A program made the position numbers and the translations under genes. A model generated the notes under the pieces. That model made no database searches. It was not told the DNA's origin and was given only the letters and a program-made list of their open reading frames with translations. Source: Nitrosomonas oligotropha (GTDB taxonomy: Bacteria > Pseudomonadota > Gammaproteobacteria > Burkholderiales > Nitrosomonadaceae). From it: a DNA stretch of 64,000 bases. The stretch spans positions 43,138 through 107,137 of the forward strand of contig NZ_QRBZ01000008.1 in the NCBI RefSeq assembly GCF_009833085.1, given 5' to 3'. This document shows, piece by piece, positions 41,997-51,939 of this stretch (position 1 is the first letter of the stretch; each line of letters begins with the position of its first letter).

Positions 41997-44582
41997 TCAA
42001 AGACCTGAATATCCTTGTGCAATTCTGTAATAGACGAAGCGCAGCGGTTTACCTTCGCGCATGACAACCAGGCTATGGACGGGGCCGGGTTGGTCGAGAT
42101 GCTTGGAAATATCATTGCCGGCACGGCCGTGCTCCAGATGATGCCGCGCCATGCTGACCAGGATAATCGGCCGGGTGACGGGTGGTTCCGATGGGTGCCA
42201 GACTTCATACATGGCACCGCTATCGCCAAACATATTGCGCGCGCGGATATCCATCCGCTCACCGTGCTGATTGTAAAATGCCAGCGCACTGGCAACGGAC
42301 CATTTGCTCATGCCGACGACCAAGGGTTTCTGTCCAGTTTGTTGCTGCACATCTTCCGCAATTTTCTCGATCTCAATGGTCGCTTCGCGCCAATAGTAGC
42401 GATTCATCAACTCAGGATATGGAATCCCCGGAATCCCCACTACCACATAGTGCATTATCAATGCGTACACCGCTATGGAAAGAGCGATGGTCGGCTTCCA
42501 TGCGGCCTGGATACGGCTTTCGAAGCTGCGCGGACTGAAATTCTGTCCCATCATCCAGGCCATGGTTGGGATGATGGCAAGCCATAACGGCGCGGTCCAA
42601 TGAAAACGCAACGAGTCGAGGCTGCTGAGTACCAGGAATATCGCCAGCGGTACTCCTGTGAATAGACAAACAAACAGCATGCGTCTGTGCGCAAAATCCC
42701 CTGTGCCGTGCTTGTGCCCGGGCAGCAACGCCAATAGCGCGGCGATCAAACCCGTCGGGGTGAGCAATACCAGCAAGTTGACGAGCAGTAAATGAACCGA
42801 AAATTGATCGCCCCCGTCACCGACACCGCGGATGCGCGATGACTGAAACATGATCGAAGACCAGTGGTGCTCCAAGTTCCAGATAATAACCGGAGAAAAC
42901 AACAGCAGCGCCAGCAATGCGGCAAGGTACGGATGGGGACGGAACAACCAGCGGCGCGCAACCGGGTCGATGAGCACAAATAATAATGCGGCAGCGCCGA
43001 GCAGCCCAAGCGTATATTTGGATAAAATGCCGAGACCGAAAGCGATTCCCATGCCGAGCCAGGCTGAACTGCGGTTTGCGATCAAGGCGCGTTCCATGTA
43101 ATACAGTGTGGCTGCCCAGGCGGCAATTACCGGAGCGTCCGTAGTCATGAGGAAGCCGGTAGCGAAGGTAAATGGAAGGACCGCCAACAGCAGTACCGTG
43201 CGTATACCGGTGGATTTGTCGTACAGGTTTTTGGCTAAAGCATAAAGAAAACCCATCGTGATCAAGCCACAGATGAATGCTCCGATCCTGACACCGAATT
43301 CATTATCGCCGGCAATTGCGGTGCCCAGCCAGATCAGCCACGCCACCATGGGCGGATGATCGTAAAAACTTAAATCCATATGCTGGGTATAGTTCCAGTA
43401 ATAGGCTTCGTCGGGAATCAGTTGCGTTTCGCCAAGATAAATCAAACGGAATAATATAATGAACGGTACGATGCCGAGCGCGGCCACGCGCCAGCGCGTA
43501 TCGGCAGTAGGGCGGTTGTCTTGTGCCGGAAATATGTAGAAGACCGATCCCAGATAGCAGATGATTGCGCTAGTGACCGTGGCGGTGAGAATGGCCCATA
43601 GCGGTGCTACCTGCCAGGTATTGACAAGTAAGGACAGCAAACCGCCGCGCGACAGCAATGCAATGCTGCCGACCGCAGCGATACGGCCGATGCGGGACCA
43701 CTGCAGTGAGTTGGTCTGCTGGGAGCGGAACAATCCGCCGGAATTAAAAGCGAGAAATACCGCCGCTGCGGCAAGAAAACTCCCGATATGAGCCGCTGCC
43801 AGCGCCGCACCATTGCTTTTCAGGATCTGGAACAACCCGATATCGATCAGCGCGCAGAGCAGTCCAGTCAAAATAACACGCCCGGCGTTGTGAATCGTGG
43901 CGCCGCCGGAAAGCGCAAGCAAGCGTTGCAGATAGGCCCATTGGTGGTGAAAGGACAACTTTGAAGTGCCGCGTGTCCGGTCACGAAAACAGATGGGCAC
44001 TTCCACCACTTTCAGCGTGCCTTGTCCGGCCATCAACAATTCGAGCAGGATTTTATAGCCGTGCGCCTTCCCGGAAATGGTCGACGTCAGCTCGCGGCGG
44101 AATGCAAAAAAGCCCGAAGTGGCATCGTTGACATCGCACAGCGGGCGCGCTAGCGAGCCGCCGATGCGCGATAGCCACTGCCGGTGCAACGGCCAGCCTT
44201 CGGTGCGGCCGCCCGGAACATAGCGGCTGCCGATGGAGACATCGTGACTGCCATTCAGCACGGGTGCCACGACGGCGGAAAGCTGTTCGGGCGGATGGCT
44301 CAGATCGGCATCCATGACCACAATGACATCGCTCTGTGCCTGCGCGGCGCCAGCCAGAATCGATGCCGTCAAGTCCGGTTTCTCAGTGCGCTCAATGAGC
44401 CGCACCGGCGCTTTTTGCTCCCACGCCCGTACTTTTTCCGGGGTGCCGTCCTTTGAACCATCGTCGACAAAAATAACTTCGAAGCTGTCCGGCGGGAGAT
44501 TTAGTGCAAACAAGCTGGTTAATAAGGGATCGATATTATCGGCTTCGTTGAGTGTCGGTATTACTACGGAAAATTGTGTCAA
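41997..44582 (-). CDS. Three-domain GT2-GtrA-GT39 membrane glycosyltransferase
   Basis: This 861-residue protein has an N-terminal family-2 glycosyltransferase of polyprenyl-phosphate mannose/glucose synthase type (residues 1-230: FSVVIPTLNEADNIDPLL, FVDDGSKDGT, VMDADLSHPPEQL). A GtrA-like four-helix membrane domain follows (about 235-345), then an ArnT/PMT-like GT39 region (from about 360) with DEAYYWNYTQHMDLSFYDHP, the Asp/Glu-bearing first loop, and many membrane segments. It probably makes a polyprenyl-phosphate sugar, flips it and transfers the sugar to a periplasmic acceptor (lipid A, glycan or protein). Having all three steps in one chain is less common than separate genes. Confidence 0.87.
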   Translation of the reverse strand: MTQFSVVIPTLNEADNIDPLLTSLFALNLPPDSFEVIFVDDGSKDGTPEKVRAWEQKAPVRLIERTEKPDLTASILAGAAQAQSDVIVVMDADLSHPPEQLSAVVAPVLNGSHDVSIGSRYVPGGRTEGWPLHRQWLSRIGGSLARPLCDVNDATSGFFAFRRELTSTISGKAHGYKILLELLMAGQGTLKVVEVPICFRDRTRGTSKLSFHHQWAYLQRLLALSGGATIHNAGRVILTGLLCALIDIGLFQILKSNGAALAAAHIGSFLAAAAVFLAFNSGGLFRSQQTNSLQWSRIGRIAAVGSIALLSRGGLLSLLVNTWQVAPLWAILTATVTSAIICYLGSVFYIFPAQDNRPTADTRWRVAALGIVPFIILFRLIYLGETQLIPDEAYYWNYTQHMDLSFYDHPPMVAWLIWLGTAIAGDNEFGVRIGAFICGLITMGFLYALAKNLYDKSTGIRTVLLLAVLPFTFATGFLMTTDAPVIAAWAATLYYMERALIANRSSAWLGMGIAFGLGILSKYTLGLLGAAALLFVLIDPVARRWLFRPHPYLAALLALLLFSPVIIWNLEHHWSSIMFQSSRIRGVGDGGDQFSVHLLLVNLLVLLTPTGLIAALLALLPGHKHGTGDFAHRRMLFVCLFTGVPLAIFLVLSSLDSLRFHWTAPLWLAIIPTMAWMMGQNFSPRSFESRIQAAWKPTIALSIAVYALIMHYVVVGIPGIPYPELMNRYYWREATIEIEKIAEDVQQQTGQKPLVVGMSKWSVASALAFYNQHGERMDIRARNMFGDSGAMYEVWHPSEPPVTRPIILVSMARHHLEHGRAGNDISKHLDQPGPVHSLVVMREGKPLRFVYYRIAQGYSGL

Positions 44583-45011
44583 GGGGATCTCGGCTCTGAA
44601 AGTGGAATGGTTAATTTTAAAAATAAGGGGTTTGCTTATGGAAAATTAAGACGCTTCATGCGTTTCATTCACAATTAATTCGTTATTGTTATTATATTAT
44701 TGTGCATTATGTCTTGCCGTTATTTAAATTAACGAATTGAAAAAGCTCGGTTGTTTTGAGATTGGTGAATGAGGCACGATCTGAATCGGATGGTCCGGTG
44801 CGATGAAATTGCCGCCAGTATAAATAGGAATATAGTGAATGGCTATTGATTTGGGCTTTGACGGAACCGCCTGGGATTGTAGCGGCGCAAGATGGATTTT
44901 TACCCCATTGTCAGTTTTCACAGCTTGCAATGGGCGCGCAATCGAGAGGGGCGCAGATCAGGGAGTAGTCCGCCAAGTTTGCGGACGGGCCGCTAAGGCG
45001 CAACCGGTAAA
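44583..45011. other. Intergenic region, nothing recognised
   Basis: This 429-bp AT-rich region upstream of the glycosyltransferase has a minus-strand frame at 44724-44930 with TTG start but no ribosome binding site or known domain. Confidence 0.4.
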
Positions 45012-45530
45012 TCAGCTTCTGAGCGCCGGTAGCGGGTCGTCTTTCGGCACGAAATTGAGTGCAATGCCGTTGTTGCACCAGCGTTCGCCGCGCGGCGGCG
45101 GGCCGTCTTTGAACACATGGCCTTGGTGCCCGCCGCAGCGTGCGCAGTGGTATTCGGTACGCGGTTTGATCAGTTTGAAATCGAGCCGGGTGGCGATGTG
45201 TCCGGCAATCGGCTGGGTGAAACTGGGCCAGCCGGTCCAGCTTTCATATTTATGCGCGCTGTCAAACAGCGGCAGATAGCAGGCGGCGCAAATGAATGTG
45301 CCCGCGCGATCCTCGTACACCAGATTGCTCGATTCCGGGCGCTCGGTGGCTTCTTCAAACAAGATTTGATAGGCTCTGGGTGAAAGCAGCTTGCGCCATT
45401 CTTCATGCGGTTTATTAAGCGGCGTTACCTGGCTGGCCGCTTCACCAACCGCCGCCGTGCGCAAACAGGCGGGAACCAGCGGAATCACGGCGGCTGCGGC
45501 CAGCGCTTGTAACACAGTGCGTCGTTTCAT
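45012..45530 (-). CDS. msrB: Peptide-methionine (R)-S-oxide reductase MsrB, exported
   Basis: This 172-residue protein has an N-terminal MKRRTVLQALAAAAVIPLVPAC: a twin-arginine-like, Tat-type signal with a lipobox-like PAC. The MsrB domain follows: EEWRKLLSPRAYQILFEEAT, first zinc pair FICAACYLPLF, then SWTGWPSFTQPI, second zinc pair CARCGGHQGHVF, and the catalytic cysteine in RWCNNGIALNF. It should repair oxidised methionine in periplasmic proteins. It lies 81 bp downstream of the DUF167 gene on the same strand. Confidence 0.9.
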   Translation of the reverse strand: MKRRTVLQALAAAAVIPLVPACLRTAAVGEAASQVTPLNKPHEEWRKLLSPRAYQILFEEATERPESSNLVYEDRAGTFICAACYLPLFDSAHKYESWTGWPSFTQPIAGHIATRLDFKLIKPRTEYHCARCGGHQGHVFKDGPPPRGERWCNNGIALNFVPKDDPLPALRS

Positions 45531-45611
45531 AAAATCTTCTCCAAAGCAGCAAAAGCGCGTGTGAATTGATTTTCTGGGATTTTTTCAGTGCCGCCGATTC
45601 GATTGCGCTAA

Positions 45612-45908
45612 TTAACCGCGAGATCCATCCAATAACACCGCCGGGTCATGCGCGGATTGCTGAATCACGATCACTTTATGGCGCGATTTATCGCCCTGTT
45701 TCAAGATCACGCGGGAAAGCGGCACATCAAAACGTTCGGCGAGAAATTTCAGCAAGGCGGTATTCGCTTTGCCTTCCACCGGCGGCGCGGCAAGTTTTAT
45801 TTTTAGCGCATCGCCATGCAAACCGGCCGCTGCGGTATTTTTTGCACCCGGCTGAATGTGCAGCGTCAGCACCAGATTATCCGCATCATCGTACCGGTAC
45901 CATCCCAT
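45612..45908 (-). CDS. DUF167 (YggU) family protein
   Basis: This 98-residue protein matches DUF167: LVLTLHIQPGAKNTAAAGLH, LKIKLAAPPVEGKANTALLK, FLAERFDVPLSRVILKQGD and SRHKVIVI. The family has a conserved small alpha/beta fold and unknown function. It follows yggT by nine bases, as in the conserved proC-yggT-yggU order of proteobacteria. Confidence 0.9.
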   Translation of the reverse strand: MGWYRYDDADNLVLTLHIQPGAKNTAAAGLHGDALKIKLAAPPVEGKANTALLKFLAERFDVPLSRVILKQGDKSRHKVIVIQQSAHDPAVLLDGSRG

Positions 45909-45917
45909 GACGGTCGG

Positions 45918-46493
45918 TTAAAAGAGCATCGCGACGATTTCCTTATTCACGCCGGCCACGACCATCAATAACACTTGAATCAGGATCAGCACGAACAAGG
46001 GAGACAAGTCGACATTGGCGACCGGTGGTATGCGTTTGCGGAAAACGGCCAGGAACGGACGGGTAAAACTGTCCAGCAGCGGTGCCAGCGGACTGTGCGG
46101 GTTAACCCACGACAAAACGGCTTGCATGATAATCATCATCAACACGATATAGAGCGTGGTTTTAATGATCTCAACAATGCCCAGCAATCCCATCACGCCC
46201 AATGAGGTGACGATATTGATCTCGAAATCATACCCTTGCACCATGTACATGCTGGCTATGATGATGCATTCCAGCAACCACGCCAGCACCAGTGTCGATA
46301 GATCGATCCCCGCCCAGCCGGGAATGAACCGGCGTGCCGGGCGGACAATAAAATCGGTGACCGCGATCAGAAACTGCGAGACCGAATTGTAGAAAGGAAC
46401 GCGCAATAATTGAAAATAGAAACGCAATAACAACGCTAAGGAAAACAACCCCAGAATAGTATCAACAAGAAAAATCAGGATTTGATTGGACAT
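45918..46493 (-). CDS. yggT: YggT family membrane protein
   Basis: This 191-residue protein has two YGGT repeats, each with hydrophobic helices and the LRFYFQLLRVPFYNSVSQFL / IMQAVLSWVNPHSPLAPLLD pattern and an R-x-x-I/RPARRFIP motif. It is an inner-membrane protein linked in E. coli to osmotic tolerance and cation homeostasis, but its mechanism is unknown. It sits between proC and DUF167. Confidence 0.9.
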   Translation of the reverse strand: MSNQILIFLVDTILGLFSLALLLRFYFQLLRVPFYNSVSQFLIAVTDFIVRPARRFIPGWAGIDLSTLVLAWLLECIIIASMYMVQGYDFEINIVTSLGVMGLLGIVEIIKTTLYIVLMMIIMQAVLSWVNPHSPLAPLLDSFTRPFLAVFRKRIPPVANVDLSPLFVLILIQVLLMVVAGVNKEIVAMLF

Positions 46494-46555
46494 AACAATT
46501 TTCCAGAAAAACTATAATCGATAATTAAGAAATCGCTAATGAGTTATCGCGAACA

Positions 46556-47374
46556 TTATATTTTGCCGAACTCGTCACTTAATTCCCGTGAGCGTTTATT
46601 CGCAGCATGAATGGCAGTGATGATCTTACACTTAATATCATTTTTTTCCATAGTTTGTATCGCCTGCTCGGTGGTGCCGCCTTTGGAGGTCACCCGGGCG
46701 CGCAATACGGCCGCATCTTCCTCGCTCGAGCCGGCCAGTTTGCTGGCGCCTGCGAATGTCTGCAAGCTGAGTTGTCTTGCTTGAGCCGCAGACAGACCTA
46801 GTTCCATCGCTGCTTGTTGCATCGCTTCAATGAAGTAGAACACATAAGCGGGACCGCTGCCGGAAATCGCCGTGACGGCGTGCAGCATCTCTTCGTCATC
46901 CACCCACAGGGTCGAGCCCACCGCCGCGAGGATCGATTCAGCGCTCGTTCTATCGCGCGCGTCCACGCTGGGCGGGGCATATAGACCGGTGACACCGGAA
47001 CGCACCAGCGAAGGCGTATTGGGCATGGCGCGCACAACGCGCTGATACCCGCCCAGCCAGCGCATGATGTCGGTGGCGCGAATTCCGGCGGCAATCGATA
47101 TCGCCAGTTGATTCTTTAATAACGGTGCGAGTTTCTGCGTCAATTCAAACAATTGCTGCGGTTTTACCGACAACAGAATGACATCGCTGGCTGCAATGCC
47201 CTCGGCGAGATCGGCTACCGCCGTGATGCCGAATGTTTGCTGCAATTTATCGCGGCTATCGGCATTAATTTCCACCACACTGAGTTGCCGGGCCGCATAC
47301 CCTTGCTGCAACAATCCGCTGATTAAGGCGGAAGCCATATTACCGCCGCCGATGAACGAAATATTCATAGTCAT
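46556..47374 (-). CDS. proC: Pyrroline-5-carboxylate reductase
   Basis: This 272-residue protein has the usual length. N-terminal Rossmann motif ISFIGGGNMASALISGLLQ, central NTPSLVRSGVTGLY, and the C-terminal dimer domain AVTAISGSGPAYVFYFIEAM and VTSKGGTTEQAI. It performs the last step of proline synthesis, with NADPH, in the cytoplasm. The frame contains two ATG starts (47374, 47368). It is 27 bp after mutM and 62 bp before yggT. Confidence 0.94.
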   Translation of the reverse strand: MTMNISFIGGGNMASALISGLLQQGYAARQLSVVEINADSRDKLQQTFGITAVADLAEGIAASDVILLSVKPQQLFELTQKLAPLLKNQLAISIAAGIRATDIMRWLGGYQRVVRAMPNTPSLVRSGVTGLYAPPSVDARDRTSAESILAAVGSTLWVDDEEMLHAVTAISGSGPAYVFYFIEAMQQAAMELGLSAAQARQLSLQTFAGASKLAGSSEEDAAVLRARVTSKGGTTEQAIQTMEKNDIKCKIITAIHAANKRSRELSDEFGKI

Positions 47375-47401
47375 TTTCTCGCTACGTTGATTGAACTGAG
47401 A

Positions 47402-48229
47402 TCAGTGCTGGCAAGCCGGACAATAAAAACTGGCGCGTTGACCTTGTCTGATGTATTGAATAATACCCTCACATTGTTTGCAGCGCTGGCCTTCACGCCC
47501 ATAAACCCAATAGTGCTGCTGGAAGTAGCCGGGAGTTCCGTCGCTGTTCACAAAATCGCGCAAACTGCTGCCACCCGCTTCGATAGCCTGCTGCAAAGTT
47601 TGTTTAACCGCCTGTACCAATCGCTCATACCGGGTCATGCCAATTCTGCCAGCGGCAATTTTGGGATTGATTCCGGCCAGAAACAAGGCTTCGTTCGCAT
47701 AAATATTGCCGACGCCAACCACCATGTGATGATTCATCAGTGTTTGCTTGATGCTGACACGGCTGCCTCTGGTTTTCGCGAATAACCGCGCGGCATCGAA
47801 ATCCGCCGTTAACGGTTCCGGGCCGAGATTCTGTAAAAGTGGGTGCTGTAAAACATCCCCGATTTGCCATAGCACCGCACCAAAACGGCGCGGATCGCGC
47901 AACCTTAAGACCGTGCGATCCCGCAGAATCAAGTCAAAATGATCATGCTTGCCCGGCGGAAGCTCAGTGTTTTGCGTTGGTGGCAGAATACGCAAGCTTC
48001 CCGACATTCCCAAATGCATGATCAGCGTTCCCGCACCGCAATCCAGCAACAGATATTTGGCGCGCCGGGTTACGGTTCGAATCGTCAGGCCTGCCAGTAA
48101 TGACGGTAACTCATCCGGTACCGGCCAGCGTAACCGGGGATTGCGGACAATGACTTGCGCAATGGTTTGTCCCACGATATGCGGTGCAATGCCGCGCCGC
48201 GTTGTTTCGACTTCCGGTAATTCCGGCAT
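47402..48229 (-). CDS. mutM: Formamidopyrimidine-DNA glycosylase
   Basis: This 275-residue protein starts [14 protein letters not shown], in which the second residue Pro is the catalytic nucleophile and Glu follows. The core has RRAKYLLLD with the conserved Lys, [10 protein letters not shown], the H2TH region ([20 protein letters not shown]), and a C-terminal zinc finger CKQCEGIIQ...[10 protein letters not shown]. It removes 8-oxoguanine and Fapy lesions and cleaves abasic sites. Its start overlaps the DUF4340 stop (TGATG), so it ends a five-gene coupled run. Confidence 0.95.
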   Translation of the reverse strand: MPELPEVETTRRGIAPHIVGQTIAQVIVRNPRLRWPVPDELPSLLAGLTIRTVTRRAKYLLLDCGAGTLIMHLGMSGSLRILPPTQNTELPPGKHDHFDLILRDRTVLRLRDPRRFGAVLWQIGDVLQHPLLQNLGPEPLTADFDAARLFAKTRGSRVSIKQTLMNHHMVVGVGNIYANEALFLAGINPKIAAGRIGMTRYERLVQAVKQTLQQAIEAGGSSLRDFVNSDGTPGYFQQHYWVYGREGQRCKQCEGIIQYIRQGQRASFYCPACQH

Positions 48230-49101
48230 CAGCGCTCAGTCTCAGCCTGCAAAAGAGTGGCCGGATCGAGTAAATGCCGGCCGGTATCCAGCGGAAACCG
48301 GTAACCGGTTTCCTCACCGGATCGCACTAAAATAATCGAAACGGCATTGTGCAATATTTTCAGATCGATTTGCCGTCCATCCTGCAAACCGATTTTCACC
48401 ATGCCGCTTTCAACAAAATCAGATCCCAACTGCGCCACCACTATCAATTCCGCGGCGCTGGCCGTTTGCCACAATTGAATCCAATCTTTTAATGCAGCGT
48501 CGGTGACGGCTTGGTCCGGTCGTTGCAATGTCACGCGCCAATGGGGATGGTGAAATTCCGCTGCGAAATGCGGCGATTCAAATTTGACCGGAATTTCGCC
48601 GGACGCCAATAGCTTGGAATCGATCAAATCGTTCACGCTACCCGGCAAGGCCAGTGCATAACGCGGCGCAATCAGATACACATGATCACCGGCCGCGACA
48701 TATTGCTGATTGGTGGTAGGTGCAAATCCGCCAAAGCCAAACTGTGAATCGTCAACGGTTAACAGCACATTCGGCCGCTCCAGGCCAAACCGTCCTAAAT
48801 CAGTCAACGGAAAGCGTTGCTGACTCTTGGCCTGGAGAATTTCCAGAATTTTCCTGATCTTTTCTTCGTTAGCCCGGGCGTGCAGGGGCGTTGTCAGATA
48901 CCAATGATCGTTCAGCCGCTTGAGTGTGATTTCCAGCTGCGGCCTGACGATACGCATACTCTGCACGGTTTCGGTGGAATTGCTGGCGATTGGATATTCC
49001 GGATTACCCTGGGATTGCGGTTTGAAATAAAGAAACAACAGCAAGCTGCCAATCGTGGCAACCATAATGAGATTCAGCCGTGCATGATGCGTCATGGTCA
49101 T
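48229..49101 (-). CDS. DUF4340 domain protein
   Basis: Protein of about 290 residues with one N-terminal membrane segment ([18 protein letters not shown]) and a long periplasmic part with DUF4340-type repeats ([22 protein letters not shown]-type strands such as [19 protein letters not shown]). The family is found beside Gld-type ABC transporters. ATG 49101 overlaps the stop of the GldG-like gene (ATGA); ATG 49095 is also possible. Confidence 0.8.
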   Translation of the reverse strand: MTMTHHARLNLIMVATIGSLLLFLYFKPQSQGNPEYPIASNSTETVQSMRIVRPQLEITLKRLNDHWYLTTPLHARANEEKIRKILEILQAKSQQRFPLTDLGRFGLERPNVLLTVDDSQFGFGGFAPTTNQQYVAAGDHVYLIAPRYALALPGSVNDLIDSKLLASGEIPVKFESPHFAAEFHHPHWRVTLQRPDQAVTDAALKDWIQLWQTASAAELIVVAQLGSDFVESGMVKIGLQDGRQIDLKILHNAVSIILVRSGEETGYRFPLDTGRHLLDPATLLQAETER

Positions 49102-50453
49102 ATTTTTCTCCGGCGCCACCAAATGACGCCCCCGCACGTCAGGAACAGCAGGGGCAATACCACTAAAAAAACCAACGCGATCAGTGTCAGTTCAAATTCA
49201 CTCAAGACCAGACTGCTATCCAGCGTTGCGCGCGGTTGAATCACGATCAGTTCTTCATCGCCGGTCAACCAGTTGATCAGGTTAATGCCGAAATCCAGAT
49301 TACTGCCGTTGCCCAGATAAGTATTGGCAAGAAAATGCCCGCTGCCGACTACGGCAATGCGTTGCTCGCGGTCCTGGATAGTGCGCGTCAAGGCCACGGC
49401 AATACTGACCGGTCCCGGTATATCGGCATCCTGGTCAAACCGGATTTCTCCATTCGGATCGCCGGTTTCCACCCAACCTTGCGGCGCCGCTTCAACCAAC
49501 GCAACACCGCTCCAATCGTCGTTCTCATCCATCTCGATCTGACGCGCGAAAGGAAAGACGGTGATGTAATTAAAATCATTGGTAATGACATGCGGCCCGT
49601 AAATCGCGCCCAAGGCGAAGGTGATCGGCGCTTTGAGTTCCACCGCCTGGGGATCGGCGACGACACCCGGGGTCAGCGACAAGCGCAATTTTTCCGTCAG
49701 CGGCAATAATCCGCGCAACGATTCCTGATCGACCAGCCAGAGCAAATTGCCGCCACGGTCGATATAATCCAGCAGTTTTTGTACTTCTCCCGGCAACAAG
49801 TCGGTTTGAGGTGACGCAATGAGCAGCATGCTCGCAGTGGCCGGGATATCGCGTTCAATGGTCAGATTGAGTGGTTGGCTGTTAAAACCGTTGGTGCGCA
49901 AGTGCTTGCCGAATTCGCCGAGATCGTAATTGGCATTACCGTCCAGCTTGCGCTCACCATGCCCGCTGAGCGCCACAATCAGCTTATCCTCCGCGCGCGC
50001 CAGCCGCATCAATGCATTGGAAAATGTTTGCTCGTTGACGGTGAGCAAGTGTTCAGCGCGCTGATTGAATCGAACGATCATTTCACCATTGACCTGCACA
50101 TCGGCTTCCTGCGCTAACAATGGCTGTTCCACCGGGTCGATGAACAGCAGCGATAGATCCGGCTTAATGCGCTGATACATCGCGATAAAATCGGTAATGA
50201 TGCGGCGGATGTCGCCCAGTTGCGCATCTTGCTCAGTGGCATACGCGGTTACCTCGACCGGTCCGTGCAATTTTTGCAGGATCTCCACGCTGGCTTCACT
50301 CAGACTATTACGCCCGTTCTGGCTGATATCCCATTGCTGCCGGGTCTGCTGGGCCAGATATCCAAGCAAGAAAACCAATAGCAACAGCAGAATGACAAAC
50401 AGGCCATGGTGTATCCGGTTTCGCCGCTGCAATTTTTTATCCAGATCAACCAT
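49098..50453 (-). CDS. GldG-like ABC transporter auxiliary protein
   Basis: Protein of about 451 residues, ABC-transporter auxiliary family. One N-terminal membrane segment (GLFVILLLLLVFLLGYL), a large periplasmic domain of alpha/beta form (VALSGHGERKLDGNANYDL, LLIASPQTDLLPGEVQKLLDY, LLWLVDQESLR), and a C-terminal membrane segment (LTLIALVFLVVLPLLFL). In gliding Bacteroidetes GldG works with GldA/GldF; in proteobacteria it is part of an uncharacterised export or envelope system. ATG 50453 overlaps the permease stop. Confidence 0.85.
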   Translation of the reverse strand: MVDLDKKLQRRNRIHHGLFVILLLLLVFLLGYLAQQTRQQWDISQNGRNSLSEASVEILQKLHGPVEVTAYATEQDAQLGDIRRIITDFIAMYQRIKPDLSLLFIDPVEQPLLAQEADVQVNGEMIVRFNQRAEHLLTVNEQTFSNALMRLARAEDKLIVALSGHGERKLDGNANYDLGEFGKHLRTNGFNSQPLNLTIERDIPATASMLLIASPQTDLLPGEVQKLLDYIDRGGNLLWLVDQESLRGLLPLTEKLRLSLTPGVVADPQAVELKAPITFALGAIYGPHVITNDFNYITVFPFARQIEMDENDDWSGVALVEAAPQGWVETGDPNGEIRFDQDADIPGPVSIAVALTRTIQDREQRIAVVGSGHFLANTYLGNGSNLDFGINLINWLTGDEELIVIQPRATLDSSLVLSEFELTLIALVFLVVLPLLFLTCGGVIWWRRRKI

Positions 50454-51189
50454 GCAGCCGCTCTCCATCCAGACGGCGGATCGTCAACACCAGAAAGGTA
50501 ACGGTGAACAAAATGAAATAGGCGGTGCTCAAGGTGTCGATCAGTCCTTGATTAAAATGGCCGAAATGTTTCAGCAACGAGAAATAGTGCAGCCAGCTTT
50601 GTGTTGCGCTCGCCGCCAGATCGACCAGCCACAATCCTAGCAACACACCCAGAGTACCTGCCGCGGCAATCGCCGGTTGTGCGGTCAGGCTGGAAATATA
50701 CAGCCCAAGCGCGGAAGAGCAGGCAACAGTCAGCAGCAATCCTATCGTGTTACTGAGCAACAATCCGAAGTCCATCACGCCGCCGGTGCGCAATGAAACG
50801 CATAAGGCGATAATCAGACCGGTGATCGCGGAAAAAAACACCATTAAGCCGAAAAACTTACCCAACACGATATCCGTCATCGAAACCGGCGCGGAAATCA
50901 AGAGTGTCAAGGTGCGGTTGCGGCGTTCCTCGGCGATGAGACGCATCGATAGTAATGGCGTAATCATCAGTAAAACAATCGCGGCCACCGCAAAGACGGG
51001 CGTCACGATAATCTCGGTAACGCCGGGAGGATTGGCGATTTGCATCAACTGCGGCTGAATTTCCAGAAACGCATCCAGCCGTACCAGAAAAACCCACGCC
51101 AGCACGAGCTGAACCAACGCCAGCAATAGCCAAGCCAGCGGCGAAATGAATAGCATGTGCAGTTCTTTACGGATAATGGTCGCAATCAT
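50446..51189 (-). CDS. ABC transporter permease (GldF-like)
   Basis: Protein of about 247 residues with six membrane segments typical of ABC2-type permeases (SPLAWLLLALVQLVLAWVFL; VFAVAAIVLLMITPLLSMRL; a conserved RLIAEERRNRTLTLLISAPVSM loop). It should form the channel for the ATPase at 51211. A TTG at 51210 is possible but ATG 51189 looks better; neither has a strong ribosome binding site. Confidence 0.87.
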   Translation of the reverse strand: MIATIIRKELHMLFISPLAWLLLALVQLVLAWVFLVRLDAFLEIQPQLMQIANPPGVTEIIVTPVFAVAAIVLLMITPLLSMRLIAEERRNRTLTLLISAPVSMTDIVLGKFFGLMVFFSAITGLIIALCVSLRTGGVMDFGLLLSNTIGLLLTVACSSALGLYISSLTAQPAIAAAGTLGVLLGLWLVDLAASATQSWLHYFSLLKHFGHFNQGLIDTLSTAYFILFTVTFLVLTIRRLDGERLHG

Positions 51190-51210
51190 CTTCAAATTTG
51201 GCTCGTGCAA

Positions 51211-51939
51211 TTATTGCGTAAGTTGTGTGAATACTGCTTCCAGACTGGTATTTTGCTGGCGCAAATCGATCATCGGCTGATCGAATACAATGCCGCCTTG
51301 GTGCATGATTTGCACCCGGTCACAGACATTTTCAACTTCCGGCAAAATATGAGTCGATAAAATAACACTGCTGGCTGTTCCCAATTCGCGGATCAATTGG
51401 CGGATTTCGCGCATCTGATTGGGATCAAGACCCACAGTCGGTTCATCCAGGATGATGACATCGGGGTTGTGAATGATCGCTTGCGCGATGCCGACACGTT
51501 GCTGATAACCCTTCGATAAGGTGCCGATCAAATGCTTGCTCCGCTGTTCCAAACCGCAGCGTTGCTTCACATTTTCCAGCGCCGCCGTGAGCGCTTCCTT
51601 CGGGACTCGATGCAGCCGGGCGGCCAGCAGCAAATATTCATCCACCGTCATATCGAAATAAAGCGGTGGAATCTCCGGTAAAAAACCCACATGGGCTTTG
51701 GCTTCCTGCGGTTTATCCAGTAGATCGATGCCGCAAATTTCGACACCGCCGCTACTGGGTGCAAGATTACCCGTCAACATGCGCAATGTTGTCGATTTAC
51801 CCGCACCATTGGGTCCAAGCAATCCCAGCACCTCGCCACGCCGCAATTGCAGGTTGAATTGATGAACTGCAACAACTTCACCATAGCGGCGCGTTAAATT
51901 TTGCGCTGACAAAGTTAGAGCTGCTGTTTCATCGGGCAT
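51211..51939 (-). CDS. ABC transporter ATP-binding protein (GldA-like)
   Basis: This 242-residue ATPase has Walker A GLLGPNGAGKSTTLRML, the Q-loop in VGFLPEIPPLY, the signature LSKGYQQRVGIAQAII and Walker B VIILDEPTVGLDP. It energises the adjacent GldF-like permease and GldG-like protein. This is the first gene of a run that continues with the DUF4340, mutM and proC genes. Confidence 0.93.
   Translation of the reverse strand: MPDETAALTLSAQNLTRRYGEVVAVHQFNLQLRRGEVLGLLGPNGAGKSTTLRMLTGNLAPSSGGVEICGIDLLDKPQEAKAHVGFLPEIPPLYFDMTVDEYLLLAARLHRVPKEALTAALENVKQRCGLEQRSKHLIGTLSKGYQQRVGIAQAIIHNPDVIILDEPTVGLDPNQMREIRQLIRELGTASSVILSTHILPEVENVCDRVQIMHQGGIVFDQPMIDLRQQNTSLEAVFTQLTQ

Noticed and set aside
44724..44930. 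Minus-strand 68-codon frame upstream of the glycosyltransferase
   Set aside because: TTG start without ribosome binding site and no recognisable domain.
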